Source of the DNA: Microbacterium sp. SORGH_AS_0969
GTDB lineage: Bacteria > Actinomycetota > Actinomycetes > Actinomycetales > Microbacteriaceae
Direction of reading: 5' to 3'
Assembly: GCF_030818255.1 (NCBI RefSeq)
Contig: NZ_JAUTAG010000001.1
Coordinates: forward strand, 3,658,001 to 3,722,000
DNA: 64,000 bases
Position numbers and translations under genes: made by a program. A model generated the notes under the pieces. The model searched no databases. It worked only from the letters and a program-made list of their open reading frames with translations, and was not told the origin of the DNA. Below are positions 47,646-55,400 of this stretch, in pieces (position 1 is the first letter of the stretch; each line of letters opens with the position of its first letter).

Positions 47646-49595
47646 GTGAGCACGAGTCAGCAGGCCGACCCGCTGATCGGCCGTCTCGTCGACGGCCGGT
47701 ACCGGGTTCGCGCGCGCATTGCGCGCGGCGGCATGGCGACCGTGTACGTGGCGACCGACCTGCGGCTCGAACGCCGCGTGGCGCTGAAGGTCATGCACGG
47801 CCACCTCAGCGACGACACCGTGTTCCAGAGCCGGTTCATCCAGGAGGCCCGCTCGGCCGCGAGACTGAGCGACCCGCACGTGGTGAACGTGTTCGACCAG
47901 GGGCAAGACGGCGAGATGGCCTACCTGGTCATGGAGTACCTGCCCGGCATCACCCTGCGAGAACTCCTGCGCGAGCACAAGCGCCTGACGGTCGATCAGA
48001 CCCTGACGATCATGGATGCCATCCTGTCGGGCCTCGCGGCCGCGCACCGCGCCGGGATCGTCCACCGCGACGTCAAACCCGAGAACGTGCTCCTCGCCGA
48101 GGACGGGCGCATCAAGATCGGCGACTTCGGCCTCGCCCGTGCGACCACCGCCAACACCGCGAGCGGTGCGCAGCTGATGGGGACGATCGCGTACCTCGCG
48201 CCCGAGCTGGTGACGCGCGGCACCGCCGACGCCCGCAGCGACATCTACTCGCTCGGCATCATGCTGTACGAGATGCTCGCCGGCGAGCAGCCCTACAAGG
48301 GCGAGCAGCCGATGCAGATCGCCTACCAGCACGCGACCGACTCGGTCCCGCGCCCGAGCGCGAAGAACCCCGCCGTCCCCGAGCAGCTCGACGAGCTCGT
48401 GCTCTGGTCGACCGAACGCGAGCCCGACGATCGTCCCGTCGATGCGGGCGTGATGCTCCAACGCCTGCGCGAGGTCGAGAAAGAACTGGGCCTCGCCCCC
48501 CAGGTGGCGCGAGCCGTCTCGGTGGGAACGGTCGGCCCGGCCACCGCGGCCGAGTCGCGCGAGCTGACGAAGGTGCTCCCCCAGACCGCCACGATCCCCG
48601 ACGCACCGACCGAGGACGCCGACAACGCGACCCGGTTGCGTGCGAAGACGCGCCGGCGGACCGCTCGGGGAATCTGGTTGCTGCTGCTCGTCCTCGTGCT
48701 CGCGGGCGGGTCCGCGACCGCCGGGTGGTACTTCGGCTCGGGGCCCGGCTCACTCGTCGAGGTGCCCGACGTCTCTCAACGGAGCTACGCGGATGCCGAG
48801 GCCCTCCTCGCGCAGAACCAGTTGCTCGCGCAGTCCCAGGACGTCAACGACCGGGAGATCCCGGCGGGGACGACGGTCGGCTCCGACCCGACGGCGGGGT
48901 CGCGCCTCGACAAGGACACGGTCGTCACGGTCTTCGTCTCGGCCGGACCCGCCACCCACCAGATCCCCGAGCTGCAGGGCAAGAGCCTCAACGAGGTCCA
49001 GGGGATCCTGGAGAGCGTCTACGTGGGTGTGACGAGCGTCGCGCAAGAGTTCACCGACGCGGGACCAGACACCGTGCTCTCGGCCTCCATCACTCCCCGC
49101 TCCGGCGGCGACGCGATCGACTGCACGGGGGGCTGCACGATCTACGAGGGCGACGCCGCGTCGCTGACGACATCGCTCGGGCCGGTGCCGGACGTGGCGG
49201 GCCTGAAGACCGCGGATGCCGAGAGCAAGCTCCAGTCGGTCGGCCTGAAGACGACGACGAGCGAGGAGTACAGCAACTCCGTCGGCTCGGGCACCGTGAT
49301 CGCGATCGGCGACCGAGACGGAGGCGGCAACTGGCGCCCCGGCGACACCGTCACGCTCCGCGTCTCGATCGGGCCGAAGCCCGTGATGATCCCCGAGAAC
49401 ATCGTCGGCATGACGATCCGCGAGGCGGTGTCGACGCTCGAGAACCTCGGATTCGAGGTGAATGCCGGCATCGACGACGGCACCCTGCCGCTGGGGTTCA
49501 AGTACTGGGACATCTACAAGGTGCGCTCGAGCAATCCCAAGGCGGGCACGACCGCGCCGCAGGGCAGCACGGTGACGTTGACGCCGACGCTGTAG
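47646..49595 (+). CDS. pknL: PASTA-domain Ser/Thr protein kinase (PknL/PknB-like)
   Basis: A 649-residue Hanks-type receptor kinase. The kinase domain (about residues 15-275) has the glycine loop ARGGMATVY, ALKVM lysine, catalytic HRDVKPENVLL and DFGLA. A linker, one membrane helix (GIWLLLLVLVLAGGSATAGWYF, about 340-362) and four extracellular PASTA repeats follow. The PASTA repeats bind peptidoglycan fragments or lipid II. Synteny with an Rv2175c-like gene and aroG points to PknL; automatic annotation may say PknB. PASTA repeats are absent from M. tuberculosis PknL but occur in corynebacterial PknL, as I recall. Confidence 0.93.
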   Translation: MSTSQQADPLIGRLVDGRYRVRARIARGGMATVYVATDLRLERRVALKVMHGHLSDDTVFQSRFIQEARSAARLSDPHVVNVFDQGQDGEMAYLVMEYLPGITLRELLREHKRLTVDQTLTIMDAILSGLAAAHRAGIVHRDVKPENVLLAEDGRIKIGDFGLARATTANTASGAQLMGTIAYLAPELVTRGTADARSDIYSLGIMLYEMLAGEQPYKGEQPMQIAYQHATDSVPRPSAKNPAVPEQLDELVLWSTEREPDDRPVDAGVMLQRLREVEKELGLAPQVARAVSVGTVGPATAAESRELTKVLPQTATIPDAPTEDADNATRLRAKTRRRTARGIWLLLLVLVLAGGSATAGWYFGSGPGSLVEVPDVSQRSYADAEALLAQNQLLAQSQDVNDREIPAGTTVGSDPTAGSRLDKDTVVTVFVSAGPATHQIPELQGKSLNEVQGILESVYVGVTSVAQEFTDAGPDTVLSASITPRSGGDAIDCTGGCTIYEGDAASLTTSLGPVPDVAGLKTADAESKLQSVGLKTTTSEEYSNSVGSGTVIAIGDRDGGGNWRPGDTVTLRVSIGPKPVMIPENIVGMTIREAVSTLENLGFEVNAGIDDGTLPLGFKYWDIYKVRSSNPKAGTTAPQGSTVTLTPTL

Positions 49596-49614
49596 GACAG
49601 CGCCACGGGTCGGG

Positions 49615-49717
49615 GCGTGGCTTCGACGAGCTCAGCCACCTCGCGGCCGCTTGCCCCGCGGCGCGCGGGCGCGCCGAAGGTCCCTGAGCCTGTCGAAGGT
49701 CCCTGAGCCTGTCGAAG
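49615..49717. repeat. Short intergenic repeat cluster (TGAGCCTGTCGAAG family)
   Basis: GGTCCCTGAGCCTGTCGAA occurs twice in tandem (49679-49697 and 49698-49716, 19-bp period). A diverged inverted copy, GTGGCTTCGACGAGCTCAGCCACC, starts near 49616. The same family occurs at 62434-62554. It lies between convergent pknL and aroG. Confidence 0.75.
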
Positions 49718-49735
49718 GGACCACCCCGAAGACAA

Positions 49736-49769
49736 CGACGCCCCCGACCGCAACGGATCGGGGGCGTCG
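49736..49769 (-). terminator. Terminator of aroG
   Basis: CGACGCCCCCGA pairs perfectly with TCGGGGGCGTCG around a ten-base loop, 16 bases after the aroG stop. It could also stop transcription from pknL. Confidence 0.8.
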
Positions 49770-49784
49770 GACGGGCGAACGGCC

Positions 49785-51122
49785 TCAGCGCTTCTCGAGC
49801 TCCTCGGCCACGAGGAACGCGAGCTCGAGGCTCTGACGGTGGTTCAGACGGGGGTCGCACAGGCTCTCGTAGCGCGTCGCGAGGGTGGCCTCGTCGATCT
49901 GCTCCGACCCGCCCAGGCACTCGGTGACGTCGTCGCCGGTGAGCTCGACGTGGATGCCGCCGGGGTGGGTTCCCACGGCGCGGTGGGCCTCGAAGAAGCC
50001 GCGCACCTCGTCGACGACGTCGTCGAAGCGACGCGTCTTGTACCCGGTGGGCGTCGTGATGCCGTTGCCGTGCATCGGGTCGGTGACCCAGAGCGGCGTG
50101 GCGCCCGAGTCGCGGACGGCCTCGAGCAGCGGGGGCAGCGCGTCGCGGATCTTGCCGGCGCCCATGCGCGTGATGAACGTCAGGCGACCGGGCTCGCGCT
50201 CGGGGTCGAGCTTGTCGATCAGCGCGAGCGCCGTCTCGGCCGTCGTGGTGGGGCCGAGCTTCACGCCGATGGGGTTGCGGATTTTCGAGAAGTAGTCGAC
50301 GTGCGCCCCGTCGAGCTCGCGGGTGCGCTCACCGATCCACTGGAAGTGCGACGAGGTGTTGTAGGGCAGGCCGGTGCGCGAGTCGATGCGGGTCATGGGG
50401 CGCTCGTAGTCCATGAGCAGACCCTCGTGGCCGGTGTAGAACTCGACGCGCGTCAGCTCGTCGAAGTCGGCGCCGGCCGCCTCCATGAACTTGATCGCCC
50501 GGTCGATCTCGGTCGCCATGCTCTCGTACGCCTGATTGGCGGGGGTCGAGGCGAAGCCCTTGTTCCAGCTGTGCACCTCGCGCAGGTCGGCGAAGCCACC
50601 CTGCGTGAAGGCGCGGATGAGGTTCAGCGTCGACGCGGCCGTGTGGTAGCCCTTGAGGAGGCGGGCGGGATCGGCCTTGCGCGACTCCTCGGTGAAGTCG
50701 TACCCGTTGACGATGTCGCCGCGGTAGGCGGGGAGCGTGACTCCCCCGCGGGTCTCGACGTCGCTCGAACGGGGCTTCGCGAACTGGCCCGCCATGCGAC
50801 CCATCTTCACCACGGGCATCGACGCGCCATAGGTCAACACGACGGCCATCTGGAGAACCGTCTTGATGCGGTTGCGGATCTGCTCGGCGGTCGCGCCGGC
50901 GAACGTCTCGGCGCAGTCACCGCCCTGCAGAAGGAAGGCCTGACCGGCGGCGGCACGAGCGAGACGATCGCGCAGGATGTCGACTTCGCCGGCGAAGACC
51001 AGCGGCGGGAGGGTCGCCAATTCTGCGGATGCCGCGGCCACCGCGCCCTCGTCATACCACTGCGGCTGCTGCTTGATGGGCAAGGTCCGCCAGTGGTCGA
51101 GGTCGTGGAGCTGCTGATTCAC
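49785..51122 (-). CDS. aroG: 3-deoxy-7-phosphoheptulonate synthase, class II
   Basis: A 445-residue plant-type (class II) DAHP synthase, first enzyme of the shikimate pathway. Motifs are GGDCAETFAGATAEQIRNR, KMGRMAGQFAKPRS, SHFQWIGERTRELDGAHVDY, KLGPTTTAETAL and WVTDPMHGNGI, which include metal and substrate ligands. The location near pknL is conserved in mycobacteria and corynebacteria. The start is GTG with TAGACT exactly six bases upstream. That hexamer begins with the plsC stop codon. Confidence 0.96.
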   Translation of the reverse strand: MNQQLHDLDHWRTLPIKQQPQWYDEGAVAAASAELATLPPLVFAGEVDILRDRLARAAAGQAFLLQGGDCAETFAGATAEQIRNRIKTVLQMAVVLTYGASMPVVKMGRMAGQFAKPRSSDVETRGGVTLPAYRGDIVNGYDFTEESRKADPARLLKGYHTAASTLNLIRAFTQGGFADLREVHSWNKGFASTPANQAYESMATEIDRAIKFMEAAGADFDELTRVEFYTGHEGLLMDYERPMTRIDSRTGLPYNTSSHFQWIGERTRELDGAHVDYFSKIRNPIGVKLGPTTTAETALALIDKLDPEREPGRLTFITRMGAGKIRDALPPLLEAVRDSGATPLWVTDPMHGNGITTPTGYKTRRFDDVVDEVRGFFEAHRAVGTHPGGIHVELTGDDVTECLGGSEQIDEATLATRYESLCDPRLNHRQSLELAFLVAEELEKR

Positions 51123-51128
51123 CCCTGA

Positions 51129-51134
51129 AGTCTA
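51129..51134 (-). promoter_or_regulatory. -10 element of a probable leaderless promoter (aroG), overlapping the plsC stop
   Basis: TAGACT is followed by TCAGGG and then GTG. Its TAG is the plsC stop codon, as also seen for pyrD and nrdR. Confidence 0.5.
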
Positions 51135-51845
51135 GTGGCGCGACGCGGGCGCCTTCGCCGCCCGGGCAGTGGCCAGACGGTCCTTCACCGTCGAGGCGTA
51201 GACGTCCTCGTACCGCTGCTCGCCGAGGCGCTGAAGGGCCACCATGATCTCGTCGGTGACGGACCGCAGGATGTAGCGGTCCCCCTCCATGCCGTCGAAT
51301 CGAGAGAAGTCGAGGGGCTCTCCGATGATGATGCCCACGCGTCCCACGCGCGGCAATCGCTGGCCGATGGGCATGACCGCACCGGTGTCGACCATGACCA
51401 CCGGGATGACCGGGACTCGCGCTTCGAGCGCCATGCGTGCGATGCCCGTACGGCCACGGTAGAGCGTGCCGTCGGGGCTGCGCGTCCCCTCGGGATAGAT
51501 GCCCAGGAGCTCCCCGCGACCGAGGACCCCGAGGCCCGTGTTCAGCGACGCCTCAGATGCCTTGCCCCCGGAACGATCGATCGGCAGTTGGCCGGTGGCC
51601 GTGAAGAACAGGCGCGTGGCCCAGCCCTTCAGCCCCTTGCCCGTGAAGTAGTCGCTCTTGGCCAGGAACGCCATCCGCCGGTCGATCATCAGGGGCAGGA
51701 AGATCGAGTCGGAGAATGACAGGTGGTTGCTCGCCAGGATCGCCGCGCCCTCGCGCGGGATGTTCCGCCGACCCACGAGCCACGGACGGAACACGGCCTT
51801 GATGACCGGTCCGATCACGACGTACTTCATGAGCCAGTAGAACAT
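51132..51845 (-). CDS. 1-acyl-sn-glycerol-3-phosphate acyltransferase (PlsC-like)
   Basis: A 237-residue membrane-associated acyltransferase. The catalytic NHLSFSD (His-x4-Asp) and YPEGTRSPDG motifs are intact, with an N-terminal hydrophobic stretch. It likely acylates lysophosphatidate to phosphatidate in phospholipid synthesis; related actinobacterial proteins may act on other glycolipid acceptors. It starts two bases after the ROK gene stop and probably shares that transcript. Confidence 0.92.
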   Translation of the reverse strand: MFYWLMKYVVIGPVIKAVFRPWLVGRRNIPREGAAILASNHLSFSDSIFLPLMIDRRMAFLAKSDYFTGKGLKGWATRLFFTATGQLPIDRSGGKASEASLNTGLGVLGRGELLGIYPEGTRSPDGTLYRGRTGIARMALEARVPVIPVVMVDTGAVMPIGQRLPRVGRVGIIIGEPLDFSRFDGMEGDRYILRSVTDEIMVALQRLGEQRYEDVYASTVKDRLATARAAKAPASRH

Positions 51846-51847
51846 CG

Positions 51848-52783
51848 TCAGCGCTCCTTGCCCGCCAGGTCTGCGACGCCGATGAGGCCGGCGTCATTGC
51901 CCAGTCGCGCGATCGTGAACTCGGCCACCGGACGTTCACCGTACCCCGGGAGCGAGGTCTCGTACGCGAGCTTCACGGGTGCGAGAAGATCTTCCCCGAG
52001 CTGCGCCACGCCGCCGCCGATCACGAACAGTTCCGGATCGAGCACGGCCTGGAATCCTCCGCAGGCCTCGCCGAGCGCGGTGGCGACGCGGCGCAGGGCT
52101 TCGAGGGCCCCGGGGTCGCCCGCGAGCACCAACCGCGAGATGGCGGTACCAGGGATGGCACCCTTCTCGTCGCGCACGGCGGCCAGGGCAGCGCCGACAC
52201 CACCCTCGTCGGCGATGGCGTTCGCTTCGCGCTGCAGGGCGCGGCCGGACGCGTACTGCTCGAGGCATCCGTTCTGTCCGCACCCGCACGGGTGGCCGCC
52301 GCGGATGAAGCGCATGTGACCGAGCTCGGCGCCGATGCCGTGACCGCCGCGGAACAGTTCGCCGTCGGTGACGACCGCCCCGCCGACGCCGGTGCCCATG
52401 GTCAGCATGACCATGTCGCGGACGCCTCGGCCCGCCCCGAAGCGATACTCGCCCCAGCCGGCCGCGTTGGCGTCGTTCTCGATGGTGACCGGGGCGTGGA
52501 GGCGATCCTCGAGGCGGGCGCGCAGCGGTTCGTTGCGCCAGTCGATGTTGGGGGCGTAGATGACGGTGCTGCGGTCCGAGCTGATGAAACCGGCAGCCGC
52601 GACACCGATCGCGTGGATCTCGTGGGTCCGGCGCAGGTGCTCGGCCATGTCGACGACGGCATCCACCAGTGCGGCGGGATCGATGGGGGTGTCCACCCGG
52701 AGCTTCTCGACGATCGTTCCGTCGTCGGCGACGACGCCGCCCGCGATCTTGGTACCCCCGATGTCGATGCCGACGTTCTGCAC
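51848..52783 (-). CDS. ROK family sugar kinase (glucokinase-like)
   Basis: A 311-residue kinase. The phosphate loop VGIDIGGTKIAGGVVADDGT starts the protein. The ROK zinc-binding signature GHPCGCGQNGCLEQYASG lies near the middle, preceded by GTGVGGAVVTDG and ENDANAAGWGE (catalytic Asp). Most likely ATP- or polyphosphate-dependent glucokinase; the donor is not readable. The GTG at 52783 is chosen because GGAGGGG lies six bases upstream. It is divergent from the AMP-ligase gene and co-directional with plsC. Confidence 0.92.
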   Translation of the reverse strand: MQNVGIDIGGTKIAGGVVADDGTIVEKLRVDTPIDPAALVDAVVDMAEHLRRTHEIHAIGVAAAGFISSDRSTVIYAPNIDWRNEPLRARLEDRLHAPVTIENDANAAGWGEYRFGAGRGVRDMVMLTMGTGVGGAVVTDGELFRGGHGIGAELGHMRFIRGGHPCGCGQNGCLEQYASGRALQREANAIADEGGVGAALAAVRDEKGAIPGTAISRLVLAGDPGALEALRRVATALGEACGGFQAVLDPELFVIGGGVAQLGEDLLAPVKLAYETSLPGYGERPVAEFTIARLGNDAGLIGVADLAGKER

Positions 52784-52890
52784 CGTGCTCCCCTCCGGCC
52801 TGCCACCCGGCGCGGCCCGGAGAAGTCTAGCCACCCCGTGGAACACATGCCGGACCGGGCGTCTGCCGCGGACCGGCGAAACCGTCCGGA

Positions 52891-52896
52891 TAGACT
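52891..52896 (+). promoter_or_regulatory. -10 element upstream of the AMP-dependent ligase gene
   Basis: TAGACT with a leader of about 36 bases that contains GAAGGAG before the GTG start. This is a conventional led transcript using the same hexamer as the leaderless genes. Confidence 0.5.
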
Positions 52897-52938
52897 CGAT
52901 GCACCGATCGACATTTTTCCGGTACCGAAGGAGTTGCC

Positions 52939-54765
52939 GTGATCCAGTTCGACCTTCCCCCCGTCGTCGAAGCAGACCCGGATGCCAACGCGTCCGACCT
53001 GCTGGCCGACCGTGTCCGGGCGACCCCCGACCGGCCGCTGTTCGCCGTGCCCGATGCCGACGGATGGCGCGACATCACCGCCGCGGAATTCGAGCGGCAG
53101 GTCATCGCGCTGGCCAAGGGCTTCGTCGCGGCGGGAGTCCAGCCCGGCGAGAAGGTGGCGTTCATCGCGCGCACCACGTACGACTGGACGCTCGTCGACT
53201 TCGCGCTGTTCTACGCCGGAGCGATCATGGTGCCGGTCTACGAGACGAGCTCGCCGTCGCAGATCTCGTGGATCGTCTCGGACTCGGGAGCGATCGCCGC
53301 CGTGGTGGAGTCGGCCGAGCACGCCGCACGGCTCGACGAGGTGCGCAGCGACCTCCCGCTCGTGCGCGAGGTCTGGGAGATGCACACGGGTGCGCTCGAC
53401 GCCCTGGTCGCGAACGGCACCCACATCACCGACGAAGAGATCGAGCGCCGCCGCCACCTCGCCAAGGCGTCCGACGTGGCGACTTTGATCTACACCTCCG
53501 GATCGACCGGTCGCCCCAAGGGCTGCGTCCTCGTGCACAGCAACTTCGTGGAGCTCGCGCGCAACTCGGCCAAGGCCCTGCACGAGGTCGTCGAGACGCC
53601 CGGGGCCTCGACCCTGCTGTTCATCACGACCGCGCACGTGTTCGCGCGCTTCATCTCGCTGCTGAACGTGCACGCGGGTGTCAAGACCGGGCATCAGCCC
53701 GACACGAAGCAGCTCCTTCCCGCGCTCGGCACGTTCAAGCCCACGTTCCTCCTCGCCGTCCCGCGCGTCTTCGAGAAGGTGTACAACTCGGCCGAGCAGA
53801 AGGCCGAAGCAGGCGGCAAGGGCAAGATCTTCCGCGCCGCCGCCGACGCCGCGATCGAGCATTCGCAACGTCTGCAGGACGGGAAGTCCATCCCGCTGCT
53901 GCTCAAGATCAAATTCGCCCTGTTCGACAAGCTCGTCTACTCGAAGCTTCGGGATGCCATGGGCGGACGCGTCGTGTACGCGGTGTCGGGGTCGGCTCCT
54001 CTGGGGCCCCGTCTCGGTCACTTCTTCCGCAGCCTCGGCGTCGTGATCCTCGAGGGGTACGGCCTCACCGAGACGACGGCCCCAGCGACGGTCAACCTCG
54101 CCACCAAATCGAAGATCGGCACCGTCGGTCCCGTCCTGCCGGGTGTCGGCATCCGTCTCGCCGACGACGGCGAGATCCAGGTGCGCGGGGTGAACGTGTT
54201 CCGCGAGTACTGGCAGAACCCCGAAGCCACGGCCGAGGCCTTCGACGGCGAATGGTTCAAGACGGGCGACATCGGTGCGTTCGACAGCGACGGCTTCCTC
54301 GCCATCACCGGACGCAAGAAGGAGATCATCGTCACCGCCGGCGGCAAGAACGTCGCCCCCGCGGCCCTCGAGGACCCCATCCGCGCCAACCCGATCGTCG
54401 GTCAGGTCGTCGTGGTCGGCGACCACAAGCCGTTCATCTCGGCCCTGGTGACGCTCGACCCCGAGATGCTGCCGACGTGGCTCGCGAACAACGGGCTGCC
54501 GGCCGACATGTCACTCGCGGACGCGGCGACCAACGAGAAGGTGCGCGCCGAGGTGCAGGGCGCGATCGACCGCGCGAACACGCGCGTCTCGCGCGCGGAG
54601 TCGATCCGCAAGTTCACGATCCTGCCCACCGAGTGGACCGAAGCCAGCGGGCATCTCACCCCCAAGATGAGCATCAAGCGCAATGTCATCGTGAAGGACT
54701 ACGCCGACGCCATCGAAGACATCTACGCGGTGCCGATCAACACCACCAACGTCTCGCTGCCCTGA
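52939..54765 (+). CDS. AMP-dependent long-chain fatty acid-CoA ligase (FadD15-like)
   Basis: A 608-residue adenylating enzyme. The P-loop IYTSGSTGRPKGCVLVHSNF, the VILEGYGLTETTAPATVNLA motif, FKTGDIGAFDSDGFLAITGR and the C-terminal catalytic Lys region HLTPKMSIKRNVI are intact. It activates fatty acids to acyl-CoA; the length and neighbourhood near plsC fit the FadD15 group of actinobacteria. The GTG start has GAAGGAG five bases upstream. It is followed by a strong terminator. Confidence 0.94.
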   Translation: MIQFDLPPVVEADPDANASDLLADRVRATPDRPLFAVPDADGWRDITAAEFERQVIALAKGFVAAGVQPGEKVAFIARTTYDWTLVDFALFYAGAIMVPVYETSSPSQISWIVSDSGAIAAVVESAEHAARLDEVRSDLPLVREVWEMHTGALDALVANGTHITDEEIERRRHLAKASDVATLIYTSGSTGRPKGCVLVHSNFVELARNSAKALHEVVETPGASTLLFITTAHVFARFISLLNVHAGVKTGHQPDTKQLLPALGTFKPTFLLAVPRVFEKVYNSAEQKAEAGGKGKIFRAAADAAIEHSQRLQDGKSIPLLLKIKFALFDKLVYSKLRDAMGGRVVYAVSGSAPLGPRLGHFFRSLGVVILEGYGLTETTAPATVNLATKSKIGTVGPVLPGVGIRLADDGEIQVRGVNVFREYWQNPEATAEAFDGEWFKTGDIGAFDSDGFLAITGRKKEIIVTAGGKNVAPAALEDPIRANPIVGQVVVVGDHKPFISALVTLDPEMLPTWLANNGLPADMSLADAATNEKVRAEVQGAIDRANTRVSRAESIRKFTILPTEWTEASGHLTPKMSIKRNVIVKDYADAIEDIYAVPINTTNVSLP

Positions 54766-54775
54766 GGCGACGACG

Positions 54776-54808
54776 AACGGCCCGGTCCCCACGTGGGGCC
54801 GGGCCGTT
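54776..54808 (+). terminator. Terminator of the AMP-dependent ligase gene
   Basis: AACGGCCCGG pairs with CCGGGCCGTT, with an inner CCCC/GGGG helix and ACGT loop, ten bases after the stop and followed by T. Confidence 0.88.
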
Positions 54809-54823
54809 TCGCTGCGCCGAGAA

Positions 54824-54886
54824 CAGGGGATGCCGCGGGAACAGGGGAGTCCGCGACGAAACGGCCTGTCCCCGTGGCATCCCCTG
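54824..54886. repeat. Inverted repeat between convergent genes
   Basis: CAGGGGATGCC (54824-54834) and GGCATCCCCTG (54876-54886) are perfect 11-bp arms. The interior contains a second AACAGGGGA and a CCTGTCCCC, which can pair with each other. It lies between the ligase terminator and the def stop, and could end def transcription. Confidence 0.65.
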
Positions 54887-54908
54887 CTCTCATGACAGGG
54901 TCGACCGG

Positions 54909-55400
54909 TCAGAACCAGTCGCTCTCGCGGATCTGGCGCATGGCTTCACGCCGTGTCTCGGCGGGAAGACGCGAGAGGTACAGCATGCCGTCGAGGTGGT
55001 CGGTCTCGTGCTGGAGCGCTTGCGCCAGCAAGCCCTCGCCCTCGAGCACGACCTCGTTGCCGTCGAGATCGATGCCGACGACCTTCGCCCACGGGTAGCG
55101 CGTCGCCTCGTGCCAGAGCCCCGGGACGGAGAGGCATCCCTCCCCCACGAGCTGCGGCTCGCCGCGGGTCTCGACTAGCACGGGGTTCAGCACGTAACCG
55201 ATGTCGCCGTCGATGTTGTAGCTGAACGCGCGCAGCCCCACACCGATCTGCGGGGCGGCGACTCCGGCGCGCCCAGGGGGCTCGACGGTGTCGAGGAGGT
55301 CGCGGACGAGCGCATGGATGCCGTCGTCGATCGTCTCGATCGTCGCGCTCGGCGCGCGCAGGACCGGATCGCCGAACAGGCGGATGGGCCGAACGGTCAT
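54909..55400 (-). CDS. def: Peptide deformylase
   Basis: A 163-residue metalloenzyme that removes the formyl group from new proteins. All three motifs are seen: [18 protein letters not shown] (metal Cys) and QHETDHLDG (two His, catalytic Glu). Its ATG overlaps the stop of the large MinD-like gene (ATGA), an unusual operon partner. The length is typical. Confidence 0.96.
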   Translation of the reverse strand: MTVRPIRLFGDPVLRAPSATIETIDDGIHALVRDLLDTVEPPGRAGVAAPQIGVGLRAFSYNIDGDIGYVLNPVLVETRGEPQLVGEGCLSVPGLWHEATRYPWAKVVGIDLDGNEVVLEGEGLLAQALQHETDHLDGMLYLSRLPAETRREAMRQIRESDWF

